The notes below the pieces were generated by a model. That model was not told the origin of the DNA. It ran no database searches and saw nothing but the letters and a program-made list of their open reading frames with translations. This document shows, piece after piece, positions 39,743-48,991 of a DNA stretch of 64,000 nt. This DNA comes from Flavobacteriales bacterium (GTDB lineage Bacteria; Bacteroidota; Bacteroidia; Flavobacteriales; Flavobacteriaceae). The stretch spans positions 332,417 to 396,416 of the forward strand of contig JACJYY010000002.1 of the NCBI GenBank assembly GCA_020635875.1. Reading direction: 5' to 3'. A program made the position numbers and the translations under genes. The stretch's first letter is position 1. Each line of letters opens with the position of its first letter.

Positions 39743-40713
39743 TATTGTATTTCAACCGACAAAATAATAGACTCCAATTCTTGTACTAAATCTCTTTTGG
39801 GCTTAGAAGGCGCATATACAAATCCTTCTACCACCACATAACGATTATTCTTTTCATCTTTAATGGCGTAGTTGATAAATGGACCGGCCATGAAATCGTT
39901 ACGCAATTCCCAAGAACCTTTAGTTAAATAGGTAGGTTTTTCTTTAAAATCAATTTGATAAAAATACGGGGCATAAGCCACCTCTGTACCCATGTAGGTG
40001 TTATCTAACGTTCCATGAATATGCTGTTTGCCTATAGAATCTCTGACCGCTATCACGTTAGCCATTGCTGTTGTGTCGTTTTCTAATTTATGAATTGGCA
40101 CTTCGTAAATCAACACACTCGAATTCCCTGAGGGAATTTCCTTTTTCAGCCAAAAGAATTTTTCTCTCTCCATAGCATACGCATAAGCTGTAGGAATAGA
40201 CAACGTTACACCTAATTCTTTTTCAATTTTAGTTGTATTTAATAGGGCTTTTTTGATTCTTTGCTGTCTTTCTTTTACTTCCATTCGTTGAATGGATTTC
40301 ACAATTGCTTCTGCATTTTTTTTAAACAACTGAATTACTGCTTCTTTTGAAGACCCTGTCACAAATACCACATTCTGAGGCCTTGCAAAACGATCTTCCT
40401 CTATGGCAAAAACATCTTCTTTTCCTTCTGCAACAATCACAATATTGCGACTATTCCGCATAAATCCTTTAAAGATATTTGTAGGATACTGATTGAGATT
40501 AAAAAGAGGTTCTGCGTGAGTCAGACCTTCTACCTCAGCAGCCAAAACATAACGAATAGAGTCTCCAACTGGCGAATTCCAAAGTTCGTTATCTATTATT
40601 ACAGACACATTATTTATCACTCCTGAGGACTCTCCTTTATATGGCTCGTCATTTTTTTCTTTACACCCCACTGTAATTACCAGTCCCACTATTATCACAA
40701 TAAACTTTTTCAT
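39742..40713 (-). CDS. DUF4837 lipoprotein
   Basis: This 323-residue protein has a short lipoprotein signal (FIVIIVGLVITVGCKEK, Cys17). Segments typical of DUF4837 are SVIIDNELWNSPVGDSIRYVLA, LPQAEPLFNL-like (here LTHAEPLFNLNQYP) and FMAGPFINYAIKDEKNN. DUF4837 occurs nearly only in Bacteroidota and is of unknown function. It lies between the lytic transglycosylase gene and the isomerase gene on the minus strand, in an envelope-oriented group. Confidence 0.82.
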   Translation of the reverse strand: MKKFIVIIVGLVITVGCKEKNDEPYKGESSGVINNVSVIIDNELWNSPVGDSIRYVLAAEVEGLTHAEPLFNLNQYPTNIFKGFMRNSRNIVIVAEGKEDVFAIEEDRFARPQNVVFVTGSSKEAVIQLFKKNAEAIVKSIQRMEVKERQQRIKKALLNTTKIEKELGVTLSIPTAYAYAMEREKFFWLKKEIPSGNSSVLIYEVPIHKLENDTTAMANVIAVRDSIGKQHIHGTLDNTYMGTEVAYAPYFYQIDFKEKPTYLTKGSWELRNDFMAGPFINYAIKDEKNNRYVVVEGFVYAPSKPKRDLVQELESIILSVEIQ

Positions 40714-40731
40714 AGTCTTCTATTTATTCTA

Positions 40732-42192
40732 TTATCTTGACAGCTTTAATCGTTGACCTATTTGCAAATTGTTTGATTTTAAATTATTCCACATTTTTAA
40801 TTTGGAAACTGTTACGCCTTTATATTTACTGGCAATAACAGATAAGGTTTCTCCTCTTTTTACAACGTGATACTTTTGGGCTAAGGGAGCGGCGTCTTTG
40901 GTATGAATGACCAACCTTTGGTTAATCGCTATTTCATCTGGTTTAATGGAATTCCAATTTACGATATCCTGAATACTGACCCCATATTGTCTTGCTATAC
41001 TATACAACGTTTCTCTATTTCTGACAATATGATACGAGACATTAGATTTTTTTACAGACTCTTCACTTTCTTCTACCTTTTCTTCTTTATCTGTAGCTTT
41101 TCCCTTTTCAAGCTTTCTTCTACAATAGGCATAAATAGCATCTTCATTAGACACAAACACGCCTATTTTATTGATTGGCAATCTCAAAATGTTTTTTTGA
41201 CCTTCAATTTTAGGCACAATATTTAGCTTATAAGCTGGGTTTAAAAACTGCAACTCTGGATAAGGAATATCTAATAGCTCAGAAATATGTTCCAAAGCTA
41301 CTGTTTCCCTCACTACGATAGTATCCGTCTTCATCATACTGCGCGTAGTCGGGTTAGGCTTAATACCGTGCTTTTCATGATATTCAAAAACGTACATCGT
41401 AGCCAAAAAAGCAGGAACATACCCCTGAGTTTCTTCTGGCAAATGACGTCTTATTTTCCAATAATCTTTCTCTCCATTAGCTCGTCTAATGGCTTTGGTT
41501 ACATTCCCTGGACCAGCATTATAGGACGCTAAAACCAAATTCCAATCCCCAAATATGTGATACATATTTTGCATATATTGACACATAGCTTCAGTCGATT
41601 TTACTGGATCGTAGCGTTCATCTTTATAGGAATCAATATTTAAATCATATTCCTTTCCTGTGTTATACATGAACTGCCATAACCCCGAGGCTCCTACTCT
41701 GGATATAGCTTTGGGGTTCAACGCAGATTCTACAATAGCGAGGTATTTTATTTCAAGAGGTAAATTATATTGGGATAACTTCGCTTCGAACAAAGGAAAG
41801 TAGTACTTAGAAGCCGCAATCAATCGTTCGTACGAAAACTTTCTGTTTTTTAAATAATAACGAATCACCTTTTCCAAAGATGGATTATACACCACTTCGA
41901 AAGGGGTTTTAGCATTTAATTTTTGTAATCTTTTTTTGAGGGTTTCTGTAGGTAGGTCGTAGTCGATTATTTTCTCTACTGTAGAGTCTGCTAAGGTTTG
42001 CTGAAATTCATTAAATAAATCATCAGTAAACACCTCCTTTAGCCATTTTGTCTCCAATTTAGTAGCCGACTGATGATCTATAAAAGTAGCTTTGATCGAA
42101 TCTAAATATTCTTGGTCAGATTGTTCTGTCTTTTGCCCATGCGTAAACACAGACAACAATAAAAATGTTACTACTCCAATCTTAAAATGCAT
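40732..42192 (-). CDS. Lytic transglycosylase with two LysM domains (MltD-like)
   Basis: This 486-residue exported protein has a signal peptide (FKIGVVTFLLLSVFTHGQ). The SLT domain (about residues 140-260) contains VESALNPKAISRVGASGLWQF with the catalytic Glu, and then YNAGPGNVTKAIRRA. Two LysM domains end the protein (YHIVRNRETLYSIARQYG and YHVVKRGETLSVIASKY), which bind peptidoglycan. The enzyme cuts glycan strands to 1,6-anhydromuropeptides. It lies downstream of pgk across a 70-base gap that holds a 32-bp palindrome. Confidence 0.92.
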   Translation of the reverse strand: MHFKIGVVTFLLLSVFTHGQKTEQSDQEYLDSIKATFIDHQSATKLETKWLKEVFTDDLFNEFQQTLADSTVEKIIDYDLPTETLKKRLQKLNAKTPFEVVYNPSLEKVIRYYLKNRKFSYERLIAASKYYFPLFEAKLSQYNLPLEIKYLAIVESALNPKAISRVGASGLWQFMYNTGKEYDLNIDSYKDERYDPVKSTEAMCQYMQNMYHIFGDWNLVLASYNAGPGNVTKAIRRANGEKDYWKIRRHLPEETQGYVPAFLATMYVFEYHEKHGIKPNPTTRSMMKTDTIVVRETVALEHISELLDIPYPELQFLNPAYKLNIVPKIEGQKNILRLPINKIGVFVSNEDAIYAYCRRKLEKGKATDKEEKVEESEESVKKSNVSYHIVRNRETLYSIARQYGVSIQDIVNWNSIKPDEIAINQRLVIHTKDAAPLAQKYHVVKRGETLSVIASKYKGVTVSKLKMWNNLKSNNLQIGQRLKLSR

Positions 42193-42206
42193 AGTCCTAA
42201 TGTAAA

Positions 42207-42238
42207 ATATGTCTTAGGCGCATGCGCCTAAGACATAT
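42207..42238. repeat. 32-bp perfect palindrome between pgk and the lytic transglycosylase gene
   Basis: ATATGTCTTAGGCGCA is followed directly by its exact reverse complement, with no loop bases. As RNA it would form a strong hairpin, but there is no T-run on either side (ATCAATAATA follows on the + strand). The GC-rich core GGCGCATGCGCC is unusual in this AT-rich region. It lies 24 bases after the pgk stop and 14 bases before the next ATG. Confidence 0.85.
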
Positions 42239-42262
42239 CAATAATATTATTTAAGTATAAAA

Positions 42263-43450
42263 TTAGTCTAAAATAGCAGCTACTCCAGGTAAAACTCTAC
42301 CTTCTAACATTTCCAACATGGCTCCTCCACCTGTTGACACATAACTCATTTTAGAATCTAATTTAAACTGCTTCACTGCTGCTACTGAATCCCCTCCTCC
42401 AACTAGAGAAAAGGCTCCGTTAGCTGTAGCCTCAGCAATTGACTCTCCAACTGCAATTGTTCCTTTAGCAAAAGTTTCCATTTCGAATACACCTACAGGA
42501 CCATTCCATAGAATCGTTTTAGAGGCTTTTATCACTTTGTCAAATTGAGCTAAGGTTTCAGGGCCTGCATCTAAACCTTCCCATCCATCAGGAATATCAT
42601 TTGAAGGTACAATTTTAGTCTCAGCATCATTAGAAAAATCATTTGCCGCCACAACATCTACCGGAATATGCACTTCTACTCCTTTTTCTTTTGCTTTCTT
42701 TAAAATATCTAAAGCCAATTCTAATTTATCATCTTCGCAGATAGATCCTCCTACCTTACCCCCTAATGCTTTCACGAAAGTATACGTCATACCTCCACCA
42801 ACAATCATGTGATCAATTTTGTCTAAAATATTTTCGATAACAGTGATTTTTGAAGACACTTTAGAACCTCCTAAGATAGCTGTAACAGGCTTAACACTTG
42901 TGTTTAATACTTTGTTTAAGCTTTCAATTTCTTTTTCTAACAATAACCCAAAATATTTAGCATCACTAAAAAATTGAGCAATTATTGTTGTTGAAGCATG
43001 TGCTCTATGCGCTGTCCCGAAAGCGTCATTCACATAAACATCTCCTAATTGAGCTAATTTTTTTGAAAACTCCACATCTCCTGCCTCTTCTTCCTCGTAA
43101 AAACGCAAATTTTCTAGTAACAAAACTTCTCCCGCTTTTAAATCATCTCCCGCTTGTTGTACCTCTGCTCCTATACAATCTGAAACAAATTTTACAGACA
43201 CACCCAAAACCTCACTCACCGTAGGCACAATGTGACGTAATGAATATTTGTCTTGTTTTCCTTTTGGACGTCCTAAATGAGACATCAACACAACACTTCC
43301 TCCGTCTGCTAAAATTTTTACGATTGTAGGTTTAGCCGCCTCAATACGGTTAATATCCGTCACATTAAAATCTCCATCTAAAGGCACGTTAAAATCTACA
43401 CGAATAACGGCTTGTTTCCCTTTAAAACTTATATCATTTATCGATTTCAT
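42263..43450 (-). CDS. pgk: Phosphoglycerate kinase
   Basis: This 395-residue glycolytic enzyme transfers phosphate between 1,3-bisphosphoglycerate and ADP. It has the signature KQAVIRVDFNVPLDG (about residues 11-25), MSHLGRPKG, DAFGTAHRAHAST, ILGGSKVSSKI and the C-terminal nucleotide site SLVGGGDSVAAVKQF and STGGGAMLEML. A longer frame begins at 43486, but that lies inside the promoter box. The ATG at 43450 gives the usual start MKSINDISF. Confidence 0.97.
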   Translation of the reverse strand: MKSINDISFKGKQAVIRVDFNVPLDGDFNVTDINRIEAAKPTIVKILADGGSVVLMSHLGRPKGKQDKYSLRHIVPTVSEVLGVSVKFVSDCIGAEVQQAGDDLKAGEVLLLENLRFYEEEEAGDVEFSKKLAQLGDVYVNDAFGTAHRAHASTTIIAQFFSDAKYFGLLLEKEIESLNKVLNTSVKPVTAILGGSKVSSKITVIENILDKIDHMIVGGGMTYTFVKALGGKVGGSICEDDKLELALDILKKAKEKGVEVHIPVDVVAANDFSNDAETKIVPSNDIPDGWEGLDAGPETLAQFDKVIKASKTILWNGPVGVFEMETFAKGTIAVGESIAEATANGAFSLVGGGDSVAAVKQFKLDSKMSYVSTGGGAMLEMLEGRVLPGVAAILD

Positions 43451-43483
43451 CTTTCTATTTTTATACATTAATAATTTGTCGCA

Positions 43484-43491
43484 CAAATATA
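43484..43491 (-). promoter_or_regulatory. Candidate -7 element for pgk
   Basis: The minus strand reads TATATTTG, matching TAnnTTTG, 33 bases before the pgk ATG. Confidence 0.45.
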
Positions 43492-43581
43492 CTTTTTTTT
43501 ACATCAGGATAAAAGTTATCATTGGGTTATCATACCAAAAAATGTATATGTCAGACAAAAAAGATTATAAATGCTTTATTC

Positions 43582-43589
43582 TATATTTG
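43582..43589 (+). promoter_or_regulatory. Candidate -7 element abutting the holB start
   Basis: TATATTTG matches TAnnTTTG and ends only four bases before the holB ATG. If used, transcription would start at or within a few bases of the start codon. Confidence 0.4.
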
Positions 43590-43593
43590 CTAC

Positions 43594-44709
43594 ATGAAGT
43601 CTAAAAAAATTCTTGGTCAGGAACATATCAAAAAACAACTCATCAACAGCGTTGATACGGGTAGGATTCCTCATGCCCAATTATTTATAGGACCTGAAGG
43701 ATGCGGTACGCTACCCATGGCTATTGGTTATGCTAATTATGTCTTGGGCAAACAAGACAATTTAGATGAAATTGGAAGTCTTGATCATCCAGATTTGCAT
43801 TTTGTTTACCCAACAACGAGTAATTCAGCCATCAAAAAACCAACAAGTAAACAATTCTTATCGGACTGGCGTGAGTTCTTGAATCAATCCATTTATGGCA
43901 ACCTTTACGATTGGTACAACCACCTAGAAGACAGTAATAAACAAGGAAAGATTGGTGTGGATGATGCGGCAGAAGTCATGAAAACGCTTTCGCTAAAATC
44001 ATACGAAGGGGGATATAAAATCATGATTATATGGATGGCTGACAGAATGAACACCGAAGCCTCCAATAAATTACTAAAACTAATCGAAGAACCTCCCGCT
44101 AAAACGGTATTTATCCTAATCTCAACCTCTGAAGAAAACATTATTCAGACCATTCTCTCGCGTTGTCAAATCATCCATTTTAATGCTTTGGCAGATTCCG
44201 CTATTACCAAAGGCCTCATTGAAGACGAAAACATAGAACCAAATACAGCTCAACGCATTGCTCACCAAGCTCACGGAAACTACAATCTAGCTTTGCATTA
44301 TGCCCATCACGATAGCGAAGACACCATTTTTGAAAAATGGTTTATACAATGGGTCAGAACCGCCTTTAAGGCCAAAGGCAATAAAGCTGTCGTTTTAGAT
44401 TTGATAGCTTGGAGCGAAGAAATTGCTTCATTAGGAAGAGAAACACAAAAGCGCTTTTTGAATTATTGTCTCGCCATGTTTAGACAAGCGCTTATGTTAA
44501 ATTACCAAGCACCTAACTTGGTATACATGGAAACCAGTACAGAAAACTTCAATCTTAAAAAATTCGCACCCTTTGTAAATGGCAGCAACATTAACGAAAT
44601 CTATGACGAAATTTCGGATGCTATTTATCATATCTCCAGAAACGGAAATCAAAAGTTAATTTTGACAGACTTGTCTTTAAAACTGACAAGGTTGATTCAT
44701 AGAAAGTAA
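43594..44709 (+). CDS. holB: DNA polymerase III subunit delta'
   Basis: This 371-residue clamp-loader subunit begins MKSKKILGQEHIKKQLINSVDTGRIPHAQLFIGPEGCGTLPMA. The Walker A of active loaders is degenerate here (GPEGCGTLPMA), as expected for delta'. The sensor/SRC-like motif LSRCQIIHF and the region IWMADRMNTEASNKLLKLIEEPPAKTVFILIST are clear. An upstream ATG-like start at 43522 would place the coding region over the promoter box, so the ATG at 43594 is chosen. It loads the sliding clamp at replication forks. It converges with the biotin cluster. Confidence 0.92.
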   Translation: MKSKKILGQEHIKKQLINSVDTGRIPHAQLFIGPEGCGTLPMAIGYANYVLGKQDNLDEIGSLDHPDLHFVYPTTSNSAIKKPTSKQFLSDWREFLNQSIYGNLYDWYNHLEDSNKQGKIGVDDAAEVMKTLSLKSYEGGYKIMIIWMADRMNTEASNKLLKLIEEPPAKTVFILISTSEENIIQTILSRCQIIHFNALADSAITKGLIEDENIEPNTAQRIAHQAHGNYNLALHYAHHDSEDTIFEKWFIQWVRTAFKAKGNKAVVLDLIAWSEEIASLGRETQKRFLNYCLAMFRQALMLNYQAPNLVYMETSTENFNLKKFAPFVNGSNINEIYDEISDAIYHISRNGNQKLILTDLSLKLTRLIHRK

Positions 44710-44720
44710 AAACACCCCAT

Positions 44721-45875
44721 TCAGACACTCACAATAACACTCACAGCGTTACCACCAAACCCTACTGCGTTGACCATTACTGTTTTTATTTTTGTCGGTG
44801 TGATCGGGTTTTTATAAAATGGTGTTTCTATAAACTGTTGGTTTTGTAACATCAATAAAGCGAACTCTAAACTCAATATTCCCGAAGCACCAAAAGTATG
44901 TCCTAGCTTCCATTTGTTAGTCGTAAGAGCAGGTAAATCATTTCCAAAGACTTTTTGAATCGCAGCATATTCGGATATATCTCCTTTTATCGTTCCTGGG
45001 GCATGCATGACAATGGCATCTACACTATCTAAACCTGCATCATCTAAGGCCTGTTGCATAGACTTCTGAAAGCAAATCGCATCCGCTGAAATTGAAATAT
45101 TATGCTTTAATAACTCAGTAGCATAACCTACTCCTATGATGTATGCAATTGCTTTTTGACCTTGATCTTCTTCCAAACAAACAGCCCCTGCTCCTTCTCC
45201 TAAAATCATGGTGTTTTTGGACTTATCCAAATCCATCGCGCGACAAGGCAAATCAGTATCTCGAACGGGCGAGTAGATCTTTAGCGCCTTCATTTGAGCA
45301 ATCGTAAAAGGGGTCAAAGGCGCCTCACTCCCTCCTACAATGAATTTACCCACCATACCTGAACGAATCCAAGCGATTCCGTTAAGCAACGAATGTAAGG
45401 CTGTAGAGCAAGTTATCGAATGAGAAACTTCTGGCCCTTTGGACTGTAAATCATGACACACCCATGAGGAAATATTGCCTAAAGTTGTTGTAGGTGAAGC
45501 TAATACGTTTGCTTTTTTGTTTTCCAAATAATACTGGTGTTCTTTCTCAAACAACTCAGTTGCGCCACGGGAAGAACCAAAATTGATTCCGAACAAATCA
45601 TCGCTTGACCACCCCGCTTCTTGCATCGCTTGACGCGAAACAGATAAAGCCATTATAACGGTTTCATCTAGTGATTTATACCTAACATCTGATTGACGAA
45701 TAGCTTGTAATTTTTCTTTGTTTATGTCAGAAATGGCAGCCTTATACGTGTCCTGACCATCAACTTTTTCAATCTGAAAATAGGCCTCTCCATTTTGATA
45801 AGATTTCCATGTTTCCTCTGTAGTATCTCCTAATGCCGAAACAAAAGACATTCCCGTTATTGCTATCTTTTTCAT
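44721..45875 (-). CDS. Beta-ketoacyl synthase in the biotin operon
   Basis: This 384-residue thiolase-fold enzyme of the KAS I/II type has an intact Cys-His-His triad: Cys156 (SITCSTALHSLL), His291 (MHAPGT) and His326 (KLGHTFGASG). It therefore should condense acyl and malonyl units. It lies 15 bases downstream of bioA on the same strand, so it is probably the fourth gene of the bioF-bioD-bioA operon. By context it may help build the pimeloyl chain for biotin. It is somewhat shorter than FabF (about 410), and no acyl carrier protein is adjacent. Confidence 0.87.
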   Translation of the reverse strand: MKKIAITGMSFVSALGDTTEETWKSYQNGEAYFQIEKVDGQDTYKAAISDINKEKLQAIRQSDVRYKSLDETVIMALSVSRQAMQEAGWSSDDLFGINFGSSRGATELFEKEHQYYLENKKANVLASPTTTLGNISSWVCHDLQSKGPEVSHSITCSTALHSLLNGIAWIRSGMVGKFIVGGSEAPLTPFTIAQMKALKIYSPVRDTDLPCRAMDLDKSKNTMILGEGAGAVCLEEDQGQKAIAYIIGVGYATELLKHNISISADAICFQKSMQQALDDAGLDSVDAIVMHAPGTIKGDISEYAAIQKVFGNDLPALTTNKWKLGHTFGASGILSLEFALLMLQNQQFIETPFYKNPITPTKIKTVMVNAVGFGGNAVSVIVSV

Positions 45876-45890
45876 CTTATCCTTTCTAAA

Positions 45891-47162
45891 TTAAATCTTA
45901 TCTAAAGCGCCAATAATAGTTTGACATACTCTACCCAATTGTTCATCAGTTATTACATAAGGAGGCAAAATGTAAATCGTAGCCCCCACAGGTCTCAGAA
46001 TAACACCTTGACTGATAAAATACTCATATAATTGATTACGAAGTGACCCATAGTAATCCTGTTGACCTGCTGTTTTTATTTCCAAAGCAAAAATAACCCC
46101 CATAACCCGTGTGCATTTTACTTTAGGATGCTGGTTTAATTGGAGTTGAAACTCTTGATGTCTTTTATTGATGCGTTTTAGACTTTCCTGAATCTCATCC
46201 GATTGCAACAAATCTAGCCCTGCCAAAGCTGCTGCGCAACCTACTGGATTAGCCGTAAAAGAATGCCCATGAAACAAGGCTTTGTTCACATCATCGTCAT
46301 AAAAAGCATCAAATATTTCCTGGGTAAACGAGGTTATAGACATCGGTAAAGTTCCTGCCGTCAACGCTTTTGATAGCGTCATCATATCGGGTTGTTGTTG
46401 TAAATAATCACAAGCAAATATTTTTATTGTTTTGCCAAAACCCGTCATCACTTCATCTGCAATGGTAAGCACATCATGTTCTTTGCACAAAGCCATCAAT
46501 TGATCCAATACAACAGGCTCATACATCACCATCCCAGCGGCTCCTTGTACTAATGGTTCAAAGATAAAAGCAGCCACCTCGTTGTCTTGTAACACCTCTT
46601 TCATTGCCTGAATGGAGTTGCCTTCCTGCCCTGAAACAGGAACAGGGATTCGGACTACTTCTAACAAAGAATCTTTAAAAGCATTAGTGAAAAATGAAAT
46701 CCCACTAGCAGCCATTGCACCAAAAGTGTCTCCATGAAAGGCATTCTCAAAGGCAATGATTTTGGACTTCTTTATTCCTTTATTAAAAAAATACTGAAAG
46801 GCTGTTTTTATCGCTACCTCAACTGCCGTAGACCCATTGTCTGAAAAAAACAATTTACTTTGATTAGAAGGCAACAATTTCATCAATCGTTCCGACAACT
46901 CTATGGCTGGTTCATGTGTAAATCCACCGAACAGAACATGCTCCAAGGTATTCAATTGCTTATATATGGCATCTGCTATATACGGGTTAGAATGCCCATA
47001 AGGATTTACCCACCATGAGGCTATAGCATCAATGTATTCTTTGCCATTTTCATCCCATAACAAGGCACCTTTTCCTTTTTTGATTCCAATGGGAGGTAAC
47101 GCCGTTTTATGTTGCGTATAAGGATGCCAAATGCAATTGTGGTCTCTTTGGGTCAAACTCAT
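45891..47162 (-). CDS. bioA: Adenosylmethionine-8-amino-7-oxononanoate aminotransferase
   Basis: This 423-residue class III aminotransferase converts KAPA to DAPA with SAM as amino donor. The N-terminal HNCIWHPYTQHKTALPP is the BioA hallmark. Further motifs are FFSDNGSTAVEVAIK, AFHGDTFGAMAASG, IADEVMTGFGKTIKIFACDY and the PLP lysine in MTLSKALTAGTLPMS (about residue 270). The length is standard. It is two bases downstream of bioD. Confidence 0.96.
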   Translation of the reverse strand: MSLTQRDHNCIWHPYTQHKTALPPIGIKKGKGALLWDENGKEYIDAIASWWVNPYGHSNPYIADAIYKQLNTLEHVLFGGFTHEPAIELSERLMKLLPSNQSKLFFSDNGSTAVEVAIKTAFQYFFNKGIKKSKIIAFENAFHGDTFGAMAASGISFFTNAFKDSLLEVVRIPVPVSGQEGNSIQAMKEVLQDNEVAAFIFEPLVQGAAGMVMYEPVVLDQLMALCKEHDVLTIADEVMTGFGKTIKIFACDYLQQQPDMMTLSKALTAGTLPMSITSFTQEIFDAFYDDDVNKALFHGHSFTANPVGCAAALAGLDLLQSDEIQESLKRINKRHQEFQLQLNQHPKVKCTRVMGVIFALEIKTAGQQDYYGSLRNQLYEYFISQGVILRPVGATIYILPPYVITDEQLGRVCQTIIGALDKI

Positions 47163-47164
47163 AA

Positions 47165-47782
47165 TTATAGCTCTAATAAAGCTTCTCTAAACGCGTCCGC
47201 ATACTCCCCAACTACATTTTGATCAAAATAAGGTTCTTGATCAATACGACCGATGCATTTTACTTTTGTTTTACTTAAAATAATAGATTCTGTAGCTTGA
47301 TTTTCATCTCCACTAAAAATGATTCCTGCTACTTTTATGTTTTTTGATTTAAGAAATTCAACAGTCAACAACGTGTGATTAATGCTTCCTAAATAATGAC
47401 GAGACACAACAATCACTTTATAATCAGTCCGAATTAAATCCACAATGGTATCCGTATCATTTAAAGGCACTAACAATCCTCCTGCTCCTTCAATAACTAA
47501 ATGATTGTCTGTTTTAGGCTCATTTATGGCTTTAACATCAATTACCATATCCTCTAGTTGGGCGGATAAATGAGGTGAAGCTGGTGTTTTAAAAGCATAA
47601 GAATTATCATGGAAAACAGAAGTCGCGTTAGACACCAATCCTTTAACTTTATCTGTATCAGAATAGTCTAAATCACCCGATTGTATAGGTTTCCAATAAT
47701 CTGCTTCTAAAGCCTCAACTACGATAGCAGACGCAACCGTTTTTCCCACATCGGTGGAAATCCCTGTGATAAATAATTTCAT
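47165..47782 (-). CDS. bioD: Dethiobiotin synthetase
   Basis: This 205-residue P-loop enzyme carboxylates DAPA to dethiobiotin using ATP. It starts MKLFITGISTDVGKTVASA with the BioD P-loop (GISTDVGKT, residues 7-15), then WKPIQSGDLDYSDT. The ATP/product site VIEGAGGLLVPLND and SRHYLGSINHTLLT follow. The length is typical. It lies nine bases after bioF and two bases before bioA in the operon. Confidence 0.95.
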   Translation of the reverse strand: MKLFITGISTDVGKTVASAIVVEALEADYWKPIQSGDLDYSDTDKVKGLVSNATSVFHDNSYAFKTPASPHLSAQLEDMVIDVKAINEPKTDNHLVIEGAGGLLVPLNDTDTIVDLIRTDYKVIVVSRHYLGSINHTLLTVEFLKSKNIKVAGIIFSGDENQATESIILSKTKVKCIGRIDQEPYFDQNVVGEYADAFREALLEL

Positions 47783-47791
47783 GGATTTTAT

Positions 47792-48946
47792 TTATTGACT
47801 CACAAATTTACTTAACAATTCTAAGACTTCCGAGATTTCTGCCACCGAATTATAACTGTGTAAACAAAACCGCAAACGTTCTTTGTTAGAAGGTACTGTT
47901 GGAGACATTATGGGCTTTACATCAAAACCGTTTTCTTGTAAAAACGCTGCTGCATTTTTCACATTATCATTACCCGATAGTATACAACACTGAATAGCGG
48001 AATCACTAGCCACAAATCGTTCGACTAGACCCAATCGAACCATTTCTGATTTAAAAAAAGCGATTATATCATTTAATGTATTTTGCTCTTTGGCGAAAGC
48101 CTCAGTCTGCAAATAATCATACGCAGCCTTAATAGTAGATACACTGTGCGGTGACAAACCTGTTGTATAGATGAGGCTTCTTGAAAAATTGACCAAATAA
48201 CTTTTTAAATCTCTACTTCCTAAAACCACAGCTCCATGACAGCCCATACCTTTTCCAAAAGTAACGATACGAGCAAAGACCTTATCAGACAAACTTAAGG
48301 ATTGAATCAAACCTTCTCCTTGCTCGCCTTTTACCGCAATGGCGTGTGCTTCATCAACGATAAGATAAGCCTGATATTTATTGCATAGATTAGTCAAACC
48401 TACTAGGTCCGGAGTATCTCCATCCATAGAAAAAATGGATTCTGTAACTACATAAACCATTGTGTTATTTGTACAAAAACGCGCTAACTTCTGTTCTAAA
48501 TCCTGCAGATTATTATGGTTGAATTTGTAGGCTTTCGCCAAAGACATACGCACACCATCTCGAATCGAAGCATGTATGATTTCATCGTACAACACTACAT
48601 CTCCCTTTTGTAATAAGGCACTAAATAAACCAATATTAGCATCATATCCAGAGTTGTACAACAACGCACTTTCTGACTGATGAAATTGCCTGATTTGTTC
48701 TTCTACCACATCATACAAAGGAAAATTCCCAGAAATCAATCGAGAACCTGTCGCCCCATTCTGTATGACGTCATTTTCTACCAAATAATCATGTGCTAGA
48801 TTAAAAATGGTATTGTTCCGAGAAAAACCTAAATAATCGTTTGACGAAAAATCAACTCTATCCTTTTGCGACAATAATTGACGTAAGGCATTAGATTGCT
48901 TGCGTTCTTCTAGTTTTTTAGCTAAGGATTTTGGCAATTGATTCAT
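47792..48946 (-). CDS. bioF: 8-amino-7-oxononanoate synthase
   Basis: This 384-residue PLP enzyme of the alpha-oxoamine synthase family condenses pimeloyl-ACP/CoA with alanine. Motifs: FSSNDYLGFSRN, GATGSRLISGNFPLYDVVE, ALLYNSGYDANIG, IVDEAHAIAVKGEQGEG and the PLP-lysine region VTFGKGMGCHGAVV. A longer frame starts at 49021. The ATG at 48946 matches the family start MNQLPKSLAKKLEERK and follows directly after a promoter box at 48954-48961, so it is chosen. Confidence 0.95.
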   Translation of the reverse strand: MNQLPKSLAKKLEERKQSNALRQLLSQKDRVDFSSNDYLGFSRNNTIFNLAHDYLVENDVIQNGATGSRLISGNFPLYDVVEEQIRQFHQSESALLYNSGYDANIGLFSALLQKGDVVLYDEIIHASIRDGVRMSLAKAYKFNHNNLQDLEQKLARFCTNNTMVYVVTESIFSMDGDTPDLVGLTNLCNKYQAYLIVDEAHAIAVKGEQGEGLIQSLSLSDKVFARIVTFGKGMGCHGAVVLGSRDLKSYLVNFSRSLIYTTGLSPHSVSTIKAAYDYLQTEAFAKEQNTLNDIIAFFKSEMVRLGLVERFVASDSAIQCCILSGNDNVKNAAAFLQENGFDVKPIMSPTVPSNKERLRFCLHSYNSVAEISEVLELLSKFVSQ

Positions 48947-48953
48947 AGTGATA

Positions 48954-48961
48954 CAAATGTA
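48954..48961 (-). promoter_or_regulatory. Candidate -7 element of the biotin operon
   Basis: The minus strand reads TACATTTG, matching TAnnTTTG, seven bases before the bioF ATG, implying a nearly leaderless transcript. Confidence 0.45.
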
Positions 48962-48991
48962 ATCATCTTTAAAACTAAAACCGAAATTATT

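Noticed and set aside
42207..42238. Terminator assignment for the 32-bp palindrome
   Set aside because: No T-run follows on either strand and there is no loop, so it is listed as a palindromic repeat.
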